Positions 1 to 8,575 of a DNA stretch of 64,000 nucleotides are shown one piece after another (the stretch's first letter is position 1; each line of letters starts with the position of its first letter). Both the position numbers and the translations under genes were made by a program. This DNA comes from Paenibacillus ihumii (lineage in GTDB: Bacteria; Bacillota; Bacilli; Paenibacillales; Paenibacillaceae): contig NZ_LN884299.1 of assembly GCF_001403875.1 (NCBI RefSeq), positions 1,674,117 to 1,738,116 of the forward strand, written 5' to 3'. Under the pieces are notes generated by a model that saw only the letters and a program-made list of their open reading frames with translations, had not been told where the DNA came from and did not search any database.

Positions 1-1016
1 TCCATATCGGCCTGATCGTCTTTCTGCTTGCCGTGCTGTTCCGGGGCCTGCCCGGCCTTCATATGGATGAGCACTACTGGTTCACCGAAGGGGAGATTAC
101 ACCGATTCCTGACACAAATTACTATTTGAAAAATGAGAAATTCACCGTGGAATACTACACGGAGGACGAAATGTCCGAGGAATTCAGGCAGAGAGGGAAA
201 GCCGTTCCCAAGCTGTTTGAAACGAAAGCGGTACTCTATAAATGCGTTGACAACTGCAATAATCCGCTGGAGGAACCGGAGCTTGTGGAGGTCGACCGGC
301 ATAATATCCGCGTCAATGATCCCTTAAACTACAAAGGCTTCCAGGCTTACCAGTTCGATTTTGAGGAAACCGCAGAAATTCGCTCCGTATCGCCGACGCT
401 TGTGGATCAGGAGACAGGCGAGCATTACGGCAAATTCACGCTCAGAATGAACGATCCCGAGACGGAGTATGACGTAGGACCTTATCATTTGAAGCTGAAG
501 GACAAATACCTGGACTTCGATTTGGATGAGAACAAGAAACCGATTACGAAGTCCGGCGAGCCGAACGCGCCCGCCTTCTTGTTCACGATAACCGGACCGG
601 GCTTGCCTGAGGACGGGGGGCAATTTATTTATTTTCCGTACCTGGAGCAGCAGAAGTTCTTCGGCCAAGACAAGCTGAATGAAGCGCTTGGGGGCGTCAA
701 CAACAAGCTAAGATTCGATTTGCTTGCCATGGAGGACGTGGACTTCATTCGTTCCAAGAGTTATTTGAATATCCGCATCGATCGCGCCATGCCGTTCGTA
801 TGGACCGGTCTTGGAATCGTCATGCTCGGACTTATTATGGGCTTCTATTGGCAGCATCGCAGAATATGGCTGCGCGTCGATGGGGATGTCCTGACCCTGG
901 GCGGACATACGACCAAGAACTGGTTTGGAATGAGGAGGGAAGTGTCCTCCTTCTTGAAGAGCATGGGGATTGAAGTGGATGAGAAGTCATTGGATAACGG
1001 AGGAAACCGGTCATGA
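1..1016 (+). CDS. resB: Cytochrome c biogenesis protein ResB (5' end outside window)
   Basis: ResB is a membrane protein of the System II cytochrome c maturation complex. With ResC it carries heme across the membrane and attaches it to apocytochromes. The reading frame is open from the first bases of the window, so the N-terminal membrane segments are missing. About 338 residues are visible, where the B. subtilis protein has roughly 540. Visible are a long extracytoplasmic domain and one late membrane segment (MPFVWTGLGIVMLGLIMGF), followed by a basic cytoplasmic tail. The stop overlaps the resC start by four bases (ATGA), which implies translational coupling. The identification rests on the C-terminal ResB pattern and on the adjoining resC-resD-resE. 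Confidence 0.93.
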   Translation, partial: HIGLIVFLLAVLFRGLPGLHMDEHYWFTEGEITPIPDTNYYLKNEKFTVEYYTEDEMSEEFRQRGKAVPKLFETKAVLYKCVDNCNNPLEEPELVEVDRHNIRVNDPLNYKGFQAYQFDFEETAEIRSVSPTLVDQETGEHYGKFTLRMNDPETEYDVGPYHLKLKDKYLDFDLDENKKPITKSGEPNAPAFLFTITGPGLPEDGGQFIYFPYLEQQKFFGQDKLNEALGGVNNKLRFDLLAMEDVDFIRSKSYLNIRIDRAMPFVWTGLGIVMLGLIMGFYWQHRRIWLRVDGDVLTLGGHTTKNWFGMRREVSSFLKSMGIEVDEKSLDNGGNRS

Positions 1017-2266
1017 ATCTTTTAGATATTAGTAAACAGGCATTTGTCATAGCATTTTTGCTCTATTGTGTGGCATTTTGTTTCTATGTGGTGACAATTA
1101 CGGGGAAGAAGTGGAAGAATCACGAGCCGCAGCAGCATGAGCGCAAATGGGGGAGAGTTTCGTTTGTTACCTCTACGCTCGGTTTGATCACTCATTTGGT
1201 ATACGTTATCACGAGATGGGCTTGGTCAGGACATATTCCGGTCAGCAATATGTATGAATTTATGTCCTTCCTGTCCTTGATGATCATGCTGGCCTTTACG
1301 ATCTTATACTTGATTTACCGCAAAGCCTTGCTCGGTCTGTTCGCTACGCCGCTGGCGATAATCATCATGGCTTATGCAGCGGTATTTCCAAGCGACGTGC
1401 AGCCGCTGATCCCATCCTTGAACTCGATATGGCTGTACATTCACGTGACGCTTGCCGCAGCCGGGGATGCCTTCTTTGCTGTTTCCTTTGCCGCGGGACT
1501 GATGTACCTCCTGCGTACGGTTGACTTCAAAGGCACCGATAAATCAGCGCGCCGGCAGAAACGTTGGCTTGAAATTACGTTTTATTCTATTATTATAGTA
1601 GTGGGATTTATCGTGTCGGTTTTTGCATTCCGTGCCTCGGGATACGAAGCTGTATTCACGCCTAAAGCCGCGCCTAATGAAACCGCGAAGGTCAGCTCGG
1701 CCAGAGAGGTATACAACCTGCCGCCGATCGTCGCTCCGCATAACAGCCAGCTGGAAAGCGCAGATTCCTTCCTTGGCTTCAGCAAGCCGCTGTTTGAGGT
1801 TCCTGGTTGGTTCAAGGGCGTGAATGCGGGCCGCAAATCGAATACGATAGTATGGGCGCTCATTACGGGGACGATTCTGTATGGCCTGTTAAGGCTTATT
1901 TTACGCAAGCCGCTTAGCGAGGCATTGTCGCCGGCTCTGAAGGGCATCGACGCTGACGATCTGGATGAAATCAGCTATCGGGCGATCGCCATCGGTTTTC
2001 CGGTGTTCACACTGGGAGCCCTTGTCTTTGCAATGATATGGGCCCAGCAGGCCTGGGGCCGGTTCTGGGGATGGGATCCCAAGGAAGTATGGGCACTCAT
2101 TACCTGGTTATTCTATAGCGTGTATCTCCATTTACGGCTCTCCCGGGGATTCCACGGCCGCAAAGCCTCCTGGCTTGCCGTATTGGGATTTCTGGTTGTC
2201 ATGTTCACGCTCGTAGGCGTTAATTTGATCATCGCCGGTTTGCATTCATACGCGGGCACGGACTAA
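1013..2266 (+). CDS. resC: Cytochrome c biogenesis protein ResC (CcsA/CcsB type)
   Basis: ResC is the partner of ResB in System II heme export and ligation to c-type cytochromes. It is 417 residues long with about eight hydrophobic segments. The family's tryptophan-rich heme-handling signature is at about residues 343-362 (WGRFWGWDPKEVWALITW). Conserved histidines occur just after it (YLHLRLSRGFHG) and near the C-terminus (AGLHSYAG). An extracytoplasmic insert at about residues 205-270 is rich in Ala, Pro and Ser. The start overlaps the resB stop. The gene ends about 60 bases before resD. Its clients in this window include the cytochrome c domain of QcrC. Confidence 0.95.
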   Translation: MNLLDISKQAFVIAFLLYCVAFCFYVVTITGKKWKNHEPQQHERKWGRVSFVTSTLGLITHLVYVITRWAWSGHIPVSNMYEFMSFLSLMIMLAFTILYLIYRKALLGLFATPLAIIIMAYAAVFPSDVQPLIPSLNSIWLYIHVTLAAAGDAFFAVSFAAGLMYLLRTVDFKGTDKSARRQKRWLEITFYSIIIVVGFIVSVFAFRASGYEAVFTPKAAPNETAKVSSAREVYNLPPIVAPHNSQLESADSFLGFSKPLFEVPGWFKGVNAGRKSNTIVWALITGTILYGLLRLILRKPLSEALSPALKGIDADDLDEISYRAIAIGFPVFTLGALVFAMIWAQQAWGRFWGWDPKEVWALITWLFYSVYLHLRLSRGFHGRKASWLAVLGFLVVMFTLVGVNLIIAGLHSYAGTD

Positions 2267-2328
2267 TGATATAATTTAACCATTGCTAGCGCTCAAGCGA
2301 TTGGAAGATGATGAAGGGGTTGTTGTTC

Positions 2329-3045
2329 ATGTCAGATCAAGAAAACCGCATTCTCGTAGTGGACGATGAGGAACGTATTCGCCGTCTGCTCAAAATGTAC
2401 TTGGAAAAAGAGGGGTATGAAATTGATGAAGCGGAAGACGGCGAGACCGCTCTCAAGAAGGCAACCTCGAATGATTACGGCCTGATCCTCCTGGATGTTA
2501 TGCTGCCCGGAATCGATGGGGTCGAGGTGTGCAGCCGCTTGCGCCAGATCAAATCGACGCCGGTGCTGATGCTTACGGCCAAGGGGGAAGAGATTAACCG
2601 GGTACAAGGGTTTGAAGTCGGGGCGGACGATTATGTTGTTAAGCCGTTTAGTCCCCGTGAGGTGATATATCGCGTTAAAGCAATCATGCGGCGTGCATCG
2701 GCCACGGCCTATTTGACCAAAGAGAGCGGAACCAGCAACAATATCGTGTTTCCTCATCTTGTCATCGAGCATGATGCTCACCGGGTAACCGCAAGCGGGC
2801 AAGAGGTCAGCCTTACGCCGAAGGAGTATGAGCTGCTCCATTACTTGGCGACTTCACCGGATAAAGTATTCTCCCGCGAGGAGCTGCTCAAGGACGTATG
2901 GAATTACGAATTTTTCGGCGATCTGCGGACCGTAGATACTCACGTGAAGCGGCTCCGCGAGAAGCTGAACAAGGTGTCGCCGGAATCAGCAGCCATGATC
3001 ACTACCGTCTGGGGCGTAGGCTATAAGCTGGAGGTCGCGAAATAA
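2329..3045 (+). CDS. resD: Two-component response regulator ResD (OmpR family)
   Basis: ResD is the DNA-binding regulator of aerobic and anaerobic respiration genes. It has an N-terminal receiver domain with the phospho-acceptor Asp near residue 57 (LILLDVMLPGIDG) and the switch Lys in VVKPFSPRE. A winged-helix OmpR domain follows, with the recognition region near FGDLRTVDTHVKRLREKL. I chose ATG 2329 because AAGGGG at 2314-2319 sits nine bases upstream. Upstream ATGs at 2308 and 2311 are in frame but have no ribosome binding site and would run through that motif. The gene is directly followed by resE. ResD is known in B. subtilis to activate resABC and qcrABC, and both loci lie in this window. 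Confidence 0.94.
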   Translation: MSDQENRILVVDDEERIRRLLKMYLEKEGYEIDEAEDGETALKKATSNDYGLILLDVMLPGIDGVEVCSRLRQIKSTPVLMLTAKGEEINRVQGFEVGADDYVVKPFSPREVIYRVKAIMRRASATAYLTKESGTSNNIVFPHLVIEHDAHRVTASGQEVSLTPKEYELLHYLATSPDKVFSREELLKDVWNYEFFGDLRTVDTHVKRLREKLNKVSPESAAMITTVWGVGYKLEVAK

Positions 3046-4488
3046 GTGAGCTTCTGGAGAACGCTTGTAGGTAAACTATGGATTACAATCATCGGTCTCG
3101 TGGCCTTTGTGTTAATGAGCATGGGGTTGTTTCTGCTGCCCTATATCGATACGAATTTCACCGATCCTGTAGCGGTCAAGAAGCTGTTTGTCATTGTGGC
3201 GATCATCGGTTTTTCGTTGACGACGTTTTTTGCCTTATTCCTCTTCACGAAGATCACACAGCCGATGCAGCAGCTGATCAGCGCTGCCGACGCGATCCGC
3301 AAGGGGAAGTACGATACGCGGCTGTCGTTGCAAACGAGCGATGAAATCGGTGAACTGGCCAACACATTTAATCATATGGCTGAGGAGCTGGAGAATACCA
3401 TCCGCAGCCTAAACCATGAGAAAGAACACCTGTCCAGCGTTTTAAGAAGCATGAATGATGCAGTGATTACGTTAGATTGGGAAGGGGCCGTCATTCTGAC
3501 CAATCCTCCGGGGGACCAACTGCTGCAATTGTGGAGCGATCTGCCGGATGAAGAGAATGATGCCCTTCAATTGAATATACATGGCGAACGGTCGATGGCG
3601 ATTCCGAAGCCGCTCATTCCGATGTTCCATAAGGTGCTGGATCAGGAAGGGGATCAGAGTGACAATATTCACGTCAAGCAGAGCGTGTGGTCGGTGCATA
3701 TGGCGCCGCTCTCATCAGACGGGGAGGTTAGAGGCGCTGTAGCCGTGCTGCGGGATGTTACCGAAGAGGTGCGCCTGGAGAAAATGCGCCGGGACTTCGT
3801 AGCCAATGTCTCGCATGAGATCCGGACGCCGCTATCCATGATGCAGGGGTACAGTGAAGCGCTGCTCGATGGAATGGCGGCTTCCCCGGAGGAGAGCCAG
3901 GAGCTGGTGCAGGTCATTCACGACGAGTCCCTGCGCATGGGCCGATTGGTGCGCGATTTGCTCGATTTAGCCCGGATGGAAGCGGGCCATACCGATATTC
4001 CGATGCACCGGGTGGACGTAAGGGAGCTCATAGAGCGCGTGTACCGCAAATTCGCGGTACGGGCGAAGGAGCATAATATCCAGCTGGAGCTGGAGCTGGG
4101 CAGCGGAGCGATGATTGCCGAAGCCGCGAACGAGGACCGTTTGGAGCAGGTGCTGACCAATCTGCTCGACAATGCCTTCCGGCATACCCCGGAGGGGCGC
4201 AGCATCTATATCGCCGCGGAAGCCCAGGAAGGCAAGCAAGGGCCTGAGCTGCATATCTCGATACGCGATGAAGGCTCCGGCATTCCGACCGAGGATTTGC
4301 CTTTTGTGTTCGAGAGATTCTACAAAGCCGATAAGGCCCGGGTTCGGGGAACCGCTGCCGGAACGGGGCTTGGTCTCGCCATTGTGAAAAATATCATCGA
4401 TGCTCACCACGGTTCGATCCAGGTGTATAGCGGTGTTGGCAAAGGGGCGAATTTCCATATCGTCCTTCCTGTCGAAAAGGTTCAATAA
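3046..4488 (+). CDS. resE: Sensor histidine kinase ResE
   Basis: ResE is the membrane sensor kinase that phosphorylates ResD. It is 480 residues long. Two membrane segments (about residues 10-32 and 46-68) enclose an unusually short extracytoplasmic loop. Then come a HAMP domain (about 70-122), a PAS-like domain (about 135-235), a HisKA domain with phospho-accepting His257 (VSHEIRTPLSMMQGY) and an HATPase domain with N, G1 and G2 boxes (LLDNAFRH, DEGSGIP, GTGLGLAIVK). The GTG start at 3046 abuts the resD TAA stop, so the pair is co-translated. B. subtilis ResE has a larger external domain, so sensing here may rely on the PAS and membrane regions (inference). Confidence 0.92.
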   Translation: MSFWRTLVGKLWITIIGLVAFVLMSMGLFLLPYIDTNFTDPVAVKKLFVIVAIIGFSLTTFFALFLFTKITQPMQQLISAADAIRKGKYDTRLSLQTSDEIGELANTFNHMAEELENTIRSLNHEKEHLSSVLRSMNDAVITLDWEGAVILTNPPGDQLLQLWSDLPDEENDALQLNIHGERSMAIPKPLIPMFHKVLDQEGDQSDNIHVKQSVWSVHMAPLSSDGEVRGAVAVLRDVTEEVRLEKMRRDFVANVSHEIRTPLSMMQGYSEALLDGMAASPEESQELVQVIHDESLRMGRLVRDLLDLARMEAGHTDIPMHRVDVRELIERVYRKFAVRAKEHNIQLELELGSGAMIAEAANEDRLEQVLTNLLDNAFRHTPEGRSIYIAAEAQEGKQGPELHISIRDEGSGIPTEDLPFVFERFYKADKARVRGTAAGTGLGLAIVKNIIDAHHGSIQVYSGVGKGANFHIVLPVEKVQ

Positions 4489-4492
4489 TCGT

Positions 4493-4524
4493 AAAAACAT
4501 CCTTACCTCGTAAGGATGTTTTTT
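4493..4524 (+). terminator. Rho-independent terminator of the res operon
   Basis: A perfect 14-base inverted repeat (AAAAACATCCTTAC / GTAAGGATGTTTTT) with a CTC loop ends in a T run, four bases after the resE stop. Confidence 0.9.
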
Positions 4525-4576
4525 GTTGAAAATTTACTGATCTCGAAGATAAATCTTGTTAATCGTGGAACAGCAG

Positions 4577-4617
4577 AAAAGGGCCTCAGACGGGTGAATA
4601 CTACGTCTGAAGCCCTT
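4577..4617 (-). terminator. Probable terminator of serA
   Basis: On the minus strand, arms AAGGGCTTCAGACG and CGTCTGAGGCCCTT (one mismatch) enclose an 11-base loop and are followed by TTTT. It lies about 20 bases past the serA stop. Together with the res terminator it separates the convergent operons. Confidence 0.7.
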
Positions 4618-4638
4618 CCTTAATGTGCAGGCTGATTA

Positions 4639-6228
4639 TTATTTAAATTCGATTTGCAGAGCAGTGTTCAGCTCTTGCAGGCTCATTAATTCATCAAGCA
4701 CTTTCTTGGAAACCGTCTTGTCCACGGTCAGCACCATGATCGCCTCGCCGCCGATAATTTTGCGTCCAACTTGCATGGAAGCGATATTTACATCATTTTT
4801 ACCGAGCAAGGTCCCTACGCTTCCTACAATGCCAGGCTTATCGTTATGAGAGATAAAGATCAAGTTGCCTTCCGGAGCAATATCGACTGGGAACTTGTCA
4901 ATCCGTACGATCCGTGCGCCATATTCTTTCAACAAAGTGCCCGCGATGCGGCGGTCTTTGCCGTCTTCTGTTTTCAGCGTAACACTGATGCGGTTCGTAA
5001 AGCCTTTACTAGCCGAGGATTGCGATACAACCACATCAATGTCGCGTACCTTGGCGAGGTGCACCGAGTTGACGATGTTCACATCGTTGCCGAAGTGGCG
5101 GGACAATACACCTTTGATGATGTAGCGCGTTAATGGTTGAGTATCCACCTCTGCCAAATCGCCGGCGTATTCGACATGAATTTCATTCACAGCCTGGTTG
5201 TTCAACTGGGCAGCAAATGCGCCGATTTTCTCGCCAAGCTCGAAATACGGCTGCAGCTTGTTCATAACGCTTGCTGCCACTGGCGGCATGTTGACCGCAT
5301 TCTTGAACGGCTCGTTGCGCAGAATGTGCAGCACCTGCTCCGACACGTCGATCGCTACGTTCTCCTGAGCCTCTACGGTTGAAGCGCCCAGATGCGGGGT
5401 AACGATTATTTTCGGATTGTGAAGGAAAGGATGATCCGGTGCAGGCGGCTCCTGCTCAAATACGTCGAAGGCTGCACCGGCAACGATACCTTTATCGATC
5501 GCTTTGACCAGCGCTTGTTCATCGACAACGCCGCCGCGCGCGCAGTTGATGATGCGCATGCCTTTCTTCATGACCTCGAACTGCGGAGTGGAAATCATAT
5601 GCTTCGTCTCCGGAGTCAACGGGGTGTGAATCGTAATGAAGTCGGCGTTGCGCACGATTTCGTCGACGGTAGCCAGCTTTACGCCTAGCTTCTCGGCGCG
5701 TTCCTCCGTCATGAACGGGTCATAGCCGAGGATGTCCATGCCGAACGCCTTGGCGCGTTTAGCGACTTCGCTGCCGATCCGGCCCATGCCGAGAACGCCC
5801 AGCTTCTTGTTGCGCAGCTCCACGCCGAGGAACTTACGATCCCAGGTTCCTTGGATCGTCTTAGCGTAAGCTTGCGGAATATGGCGGGCAAGAGCCATCA
5901 TCATTGCAAAAGCGTGCTCACATGTCGTAATCGTGTTGCCGTCAGGAGCGTTGATCACGATGATACCGCGTTTGGTGGCTGCATCCAGATTTATGTTATC
6001 GACACCGACGCCTGCACGGCCGATCACTTTCAGATTGGTTGCGGCTTCCATGATTTTCTCGGTAACTTTCGTCTGGCTTCGTACGAGCAGCGCGTCGTAG
6101 CCGGGAATGATTTGGATGAGCTCATCCTCCGAAAGTCCCGTTTTTTTCTCTACCACAACGTCGCTTGCGTCCATCAACTGCTGAATTCCGAGGTCGCTGA
6201 TGGGATCTGATACTAGTACTTTAAACAT
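4639..6228 (-). CDS. serA: D-3-phosphoglycerate dehydrogenase
   Basis: SerA catalyses the first step of serine synthesis: it oxidises 3-phosphoglycerate to 3-phosphohydroxypyruvate with NAD. It is 529 residues. It has the D-isomer 2-hydroxyacid dehydrogenase core with Rossmann motif GVLGMGRIG (about 144-152) and catalytic Arg, Glu and His in CARGGVVDE, FEQEPP and TPHLGAS. An intervening ASB domain and a C-terminal ACT domain (LIFISHNDKPGIVGSVG) follow, which is the usual long form with serine feedback potential. The start is the ATG at 6228, behind AGGAGG; a longer upstream reading would consume that ribosome binding site. The leader holds a T-box and tandem repeats, so expression probably follows serine tRNA charging. 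Confidence 0.96.
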   Translation of the reverse strand: MFKVLVSDPISDLGIQQLMDASDVVVEKKTGLSEDELIQIIPGYDALLVRSQTKVTEKIMEAATNLKVIGRAGVGVDNINLDAATKRGIIVINAPDGNTITTCEHAFAMMMALARHIPQAYAKTIQGTWDRKFLGVELRNKKLGVLGMGRIGSEVAKRAKAFGMDILGYDPFMTEERAEKLGVKLATVDEIVRNADFITIHTPLTPETKHMISTPQFEVMKKGMRIINCARGGVVDEQALVKAIDKGIVAGAAFDVFEQEPPAPDHPFLHNPKIIVTPHLGASTVEAQENVAIDVSEQVLHILRNEPFKNAVNMPPVAASVMNKLQPYFELGEKIGAFAAQLNNQAVNEIHVEYAGDLAEVDTQPLTRYIIKGVLSRHFGNDVNIVNSVHLAKVRDIDVVVSQSSASKGFTNRISVTLKTEDGKDRRIAGTLLKEYGARIVRIDKFPVDIAPEGNLIFISHNDKPGIVGSVGTLLGKNDVNIASMQVGRKIIGGEAIMVLTVDKTVSKKVLDELMSLQELNTALQIEFK

Positions 6229-6247
6229 GATTTCTTTTCCTCCTAAA

Positions 6248-6451
6248 AGTTTTGTATATAGCATTGCTTCTTCGAAAGTCATCGATACAAAACTCTCTTC
6301 GGAAGCATTCGCTTAAGTTTTGTATATAGCATTGCTTCTTCGAAAGTCATCGATACAAAACTCTCTTCGGAAGCATTCGCTTAAGTTTTGTATATAGCAT
6401 TGCTTCTTCGAAAGTCGTCGATACAAAACTCTCTTCGGAAGCATTCGCTTA
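6248..6451. repeat. Three tandem 68-bp repeats in the serA leader
   Basis: Three head-to-tail copies begin at 6248, 6316 and 6384 with an exact 68-bp period. The first two are identical. The third differs by one base (A to G in AAAGTCRTCG). Each copy contains a perfect 10-base inverted repeat (AGTTTTGTAT / ATACAAAACT) and a second, imperfect one (AGCATTGCTTCTTCGA / TCTTCGGAAGCATTCGCT). Each unit could therefore fold into a hairpin in RNA or DNA. The array starts about 20 bases upstream of the serA ATG and covers the space between the T-box terminator and the gene. I see no other copy in the window. Confidence 0.97.
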
Positions 6452-6539
6452 AGTAGGAATACTATGGCCCGGTACCGTTCCAGCGCATTAGAGAAGCGCA
6501 GCAGCAGCGCTTAAAAATGCCCAGCAATCGGCTGTTCAA

Positions 6540-6820
6540 AAGCAAAAAAACTCTCAATCCGCACACTACTTCCGTAGTAAGGGACGAGAGTTGTTCGTGG
6601 TACCACCCTAATTCGCTGCATCCTCACAGATAACAGCCTCAGTTGTCATTATGACATGTTGATAACGGAGTTCCTCCGACTGCGCCTACTAAGGATCGTT
6701 CAACGCAATTACTCAGGATCGCTGGAGTTCCCATTCCGCTACCGGTTTGCAGCACCACCGGCTCTCTGTAAGCTTCGCGACAACTCGTTTCCTTCATCGT
6801 GTTTTGCAAATGCAATTTTT
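6540..6820 (-). ncRNA. T-box riboswitch controlling serA (probably serine tRNA)
   Basis: Read on the minus strand, the conserved T-box element AGGGTGGTACCACG lies at 6609-6596. Upstream are stem I hallmarks: AGAGAGCCGGTGGTGCTG, the apical loop, and then GGAACTCCAGCGATCCTGAG. Aligned to the usual GAAC-NNN-A..GAG context, the specifier is UCC (Ser); the next triplet AGC is also a serine codon. Downstream, a terminator pairs AACTCTC with GAGAGTT and ends in seven T (6593-6545). The antiterminator would use the GGTGG bulge. The family binds uncharged tRNA and allows read-through, so serA should be switched on when serine is short. Confidence 0.9.
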
Positions 6821-6823
6821 CAT

Positions 6824-6853
6824 AATGTATCATGATCGGAAGGAAAGTGTCAA
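6824..6853 (-). promoter_or_regulatory. Sigma-A promoter of the serA T-box transcript
   Basis: On the minus strand a perfect -35 TTGACA (6853-6848) is followed after 18 bases by -10 TACATT (6829-6824), which has an upstream TGA extension. Transcription would start just before stem I of the T-box. Confidence 0.75.
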
Positions 6854-6952
6854 TACCCGACATGATGAGGGCCGGAGGAACCTTGAATAAGCTTGGTATT
6901 TTGGTTATGATTTTAATATTGTCGAAATGGCTGAGGATACACGTCGCGGCCT

Positions 6953-7864
6953 CTATTGCTCAGTGAAGAAAGGCAGCTCGGGCATGAACTCGGCGGCATA
7001 ATACGTCGATTTCCACCTTAGGAATTCCTTGCCATGGACGGCTTCGGTATCCGTAAGCACCTTGACGATCGAGGAGACCGAATTCAGCTTCAGGGAGCTG
7101 GCTTTGCCGCTATCGATCATTTGGTCGATTTTTGCCGTCATATCCTGCGGGAGGTAAGATACATATAGATGGCTGCCCGCCATTAGATCGCTGACGATTT
7201 TATTTTTAACCGCGAGCGGGTAATTCGACCATTCCTTAATGCTCATCCCGTCCTGGAAGGCAATATCCGCCGGGATGGATTTATTGCTCTTAGCGGCCCA
7301 TTTCATCATGGACGTATAATATTTCTGCTGGGCATTTAGTCCGTACTTCTCGGCATTTTTCGTAAACTCGTCTTGGGCGAGCAATTTGGCAAGCTGAGCT
7401 CCGCTCTGATTGCCGACCTCGATCCGGCCAATGCTCTCATCAAACAGCTTCAAGCTTTTCAAGACATCCGTTTGTGCATCTTGTAACAAGGGTGAAGACA
7501 CGGTAATGGACTGCGCTTGAATCTGATCATACTGCTTGCGGGAGGCGCTGCGGATATCCTTCATGATCCCGATCGAGGTCAGCCGGGAGTCGCTGCGGCT
7601 CAGCTGATCAATCAGCCCGAAATATTCATCCTTGAACTGCTCGTATGGCTGAAAGACAACATAGTAGTAGGCGACGAGATCCTGCTGTTCATAGGAAGCT
7701 GTCGTTTCGAAGCCGACCCGGTCCGTCAGATGGGCGTATTTGGCCTCGGTCTGTTTGATTCCCATTTGGAGCCCCAGGAAGAAGGTGCCGAAGGCGGCGA
7801 CTAGCGTGAACAGGAACCCGAGCATGAATAATAGTTCGAATCGAAAAGATTTTTTCTGCATCAT
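6953..7864 (-). CDS. Membrane-anchored protein of unknown function
   Basis: I do not recognise the family. The product is 303 residues. It has a short basic start, one N-terminal membrane anchor (about residues 11-32, LLFMLGFLFTLVAAFGTFFLG) and a large, mostly helical, charged outer domain without cysteine clusters or repeats. The start at 7864 is preceded by AAGAGGAG seven bases away. The upstream in-frame region is AT-rich and overlaps the promoter zone of the divergent CPBP gene. The gene is alone on its strand, between the serA leader and the CPBP protease gene. The outer domain resembles no peptidase or binding family I can name. A role at the cell surface is inference only. Confidence 0.75.
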   Translation of the reverse strand: MMQKKSFRFELLFMLGFLFTLVAAFGTFFLGLQMGIKQTEAKYAHLTDRVGFETTASYEQQDLVAYYYVVFQPYEQFKDEYFGLIDQLSRSDSRLTSIGIMKDIRSASRKQYDQIQAQSITVSSPLLQDAQTDVLKSLKLFDESIGRIEVGNQSGAQLAKLLAQDEFTKNAEKYGLNAQQKYYTSMMKWAAKSNKSIPADIAFQDGMSIKEWSNYPLAVKNKIVSDLMAGSHLYVSYLPQDMTAKIDQMIDSGKASSLKLNSVSSIVKVLTDTEAVHGKEFLRWKSTYYAAEFMPELPFFTEQ

Positions 7865-7963
7865 CAAAACGCTCCTCTTACAAGTTTTTTTCAGTCCAAG
7901 AGCACTAAAGCTTATAATGCCTGGTACCGTAATTGTGTTTAGAACTATAGTAAAGGACAGGGT

Positions 7964-8575
7964 TTGACGAATACTATGAAAAAAGACAAGTTTCGCAAAA
8001 TAAAAATTCAAAAAGTCGATCCCGGTCAGCTGAATGAGCGCTTATTATTGATTAATTTATACCTTACTCAGGGGCTTACTTTATTTATCGGAATCATTAT
8101 TTTGTTTTTTCAGAAGCGAAGCGGGATTGCACTGCTTCAGTTTCCGGAAAATTATCGATTTCTGCTGTGGGGATGTGGGCTGGCTGCCGTCATGTTCGGC
8201 ATCGACTTTCTGTTGTCCAGATTCGTTAAAGAGGAGAGTCTGGATGACGGGGGAATTAATGAGATGCTCTTCCGCAACCGCCCGATTTGGCATATCGCCG
8301 TAATTTGCGTCGTTGTGTCGATTTGTGAAGAATTGCTGTTTCGCGGAGCGATTCAGCACGGAATCGGACCGTATTGGACGAGCATTATTTTTGCATTGAT
8401 CCATATTCGTTATCTCAGGCACTGGATTCCGACGGGGTGGGTATTTCTAAGCAGTTATGCCTTGGGATACATCTATATTCAGACGGGTACGTTATGGGCT
8501 CCGATTGTGTGCCACTTCCTCATTGATTTCATATCGGGACTCGTCATCAAATATCGTGGAGGAGAAAATGAGTGA
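7964..8575 (+). CDS. CPBP family intramembrane glutamic protease (YpbD position)
   Basis: This is a CPBP (CAAX-protease / bacteriocin-processing) membrane protease of 203 residues. It has about five to six hydrophobic segments and the family's motifs in order: CEELLFRG (about residues 120-127, EExxxR), FALIHIRYL (FxxxH) and CHFLIDF (HxxxD). Such proteins cleave within membranes and in bacteria often serve in peptide self-immunity; the substrate here is unknown. TTG 7964 is chosen because AAAGGA lies five bases upstream, while the ATG at 7976 would be 17 bases away. It overlaps the next gene by eight bases. B. subtilis ypbD, also CPBP, occupies the equivalent place between serA and mecB. Confidence 0.85.
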   Translation: MTNTMKKDKFRKIKIQKVDPGQLNERLLLINLYLTQGLTLFIGIIILFFQKRSGIALLQFPENYRFLLWGCGLAAVMFGIDFLLSRFVKEESLDDGGINEMLFRNRPIWHIAVICVVVSICEELLFRGAIQHGIGPYWTSIIFALIHIRYLRHWIPTGWVFLSSYALGYIYIQTGTLWAPIVCHFLIDFISGLVIKYRGGENE

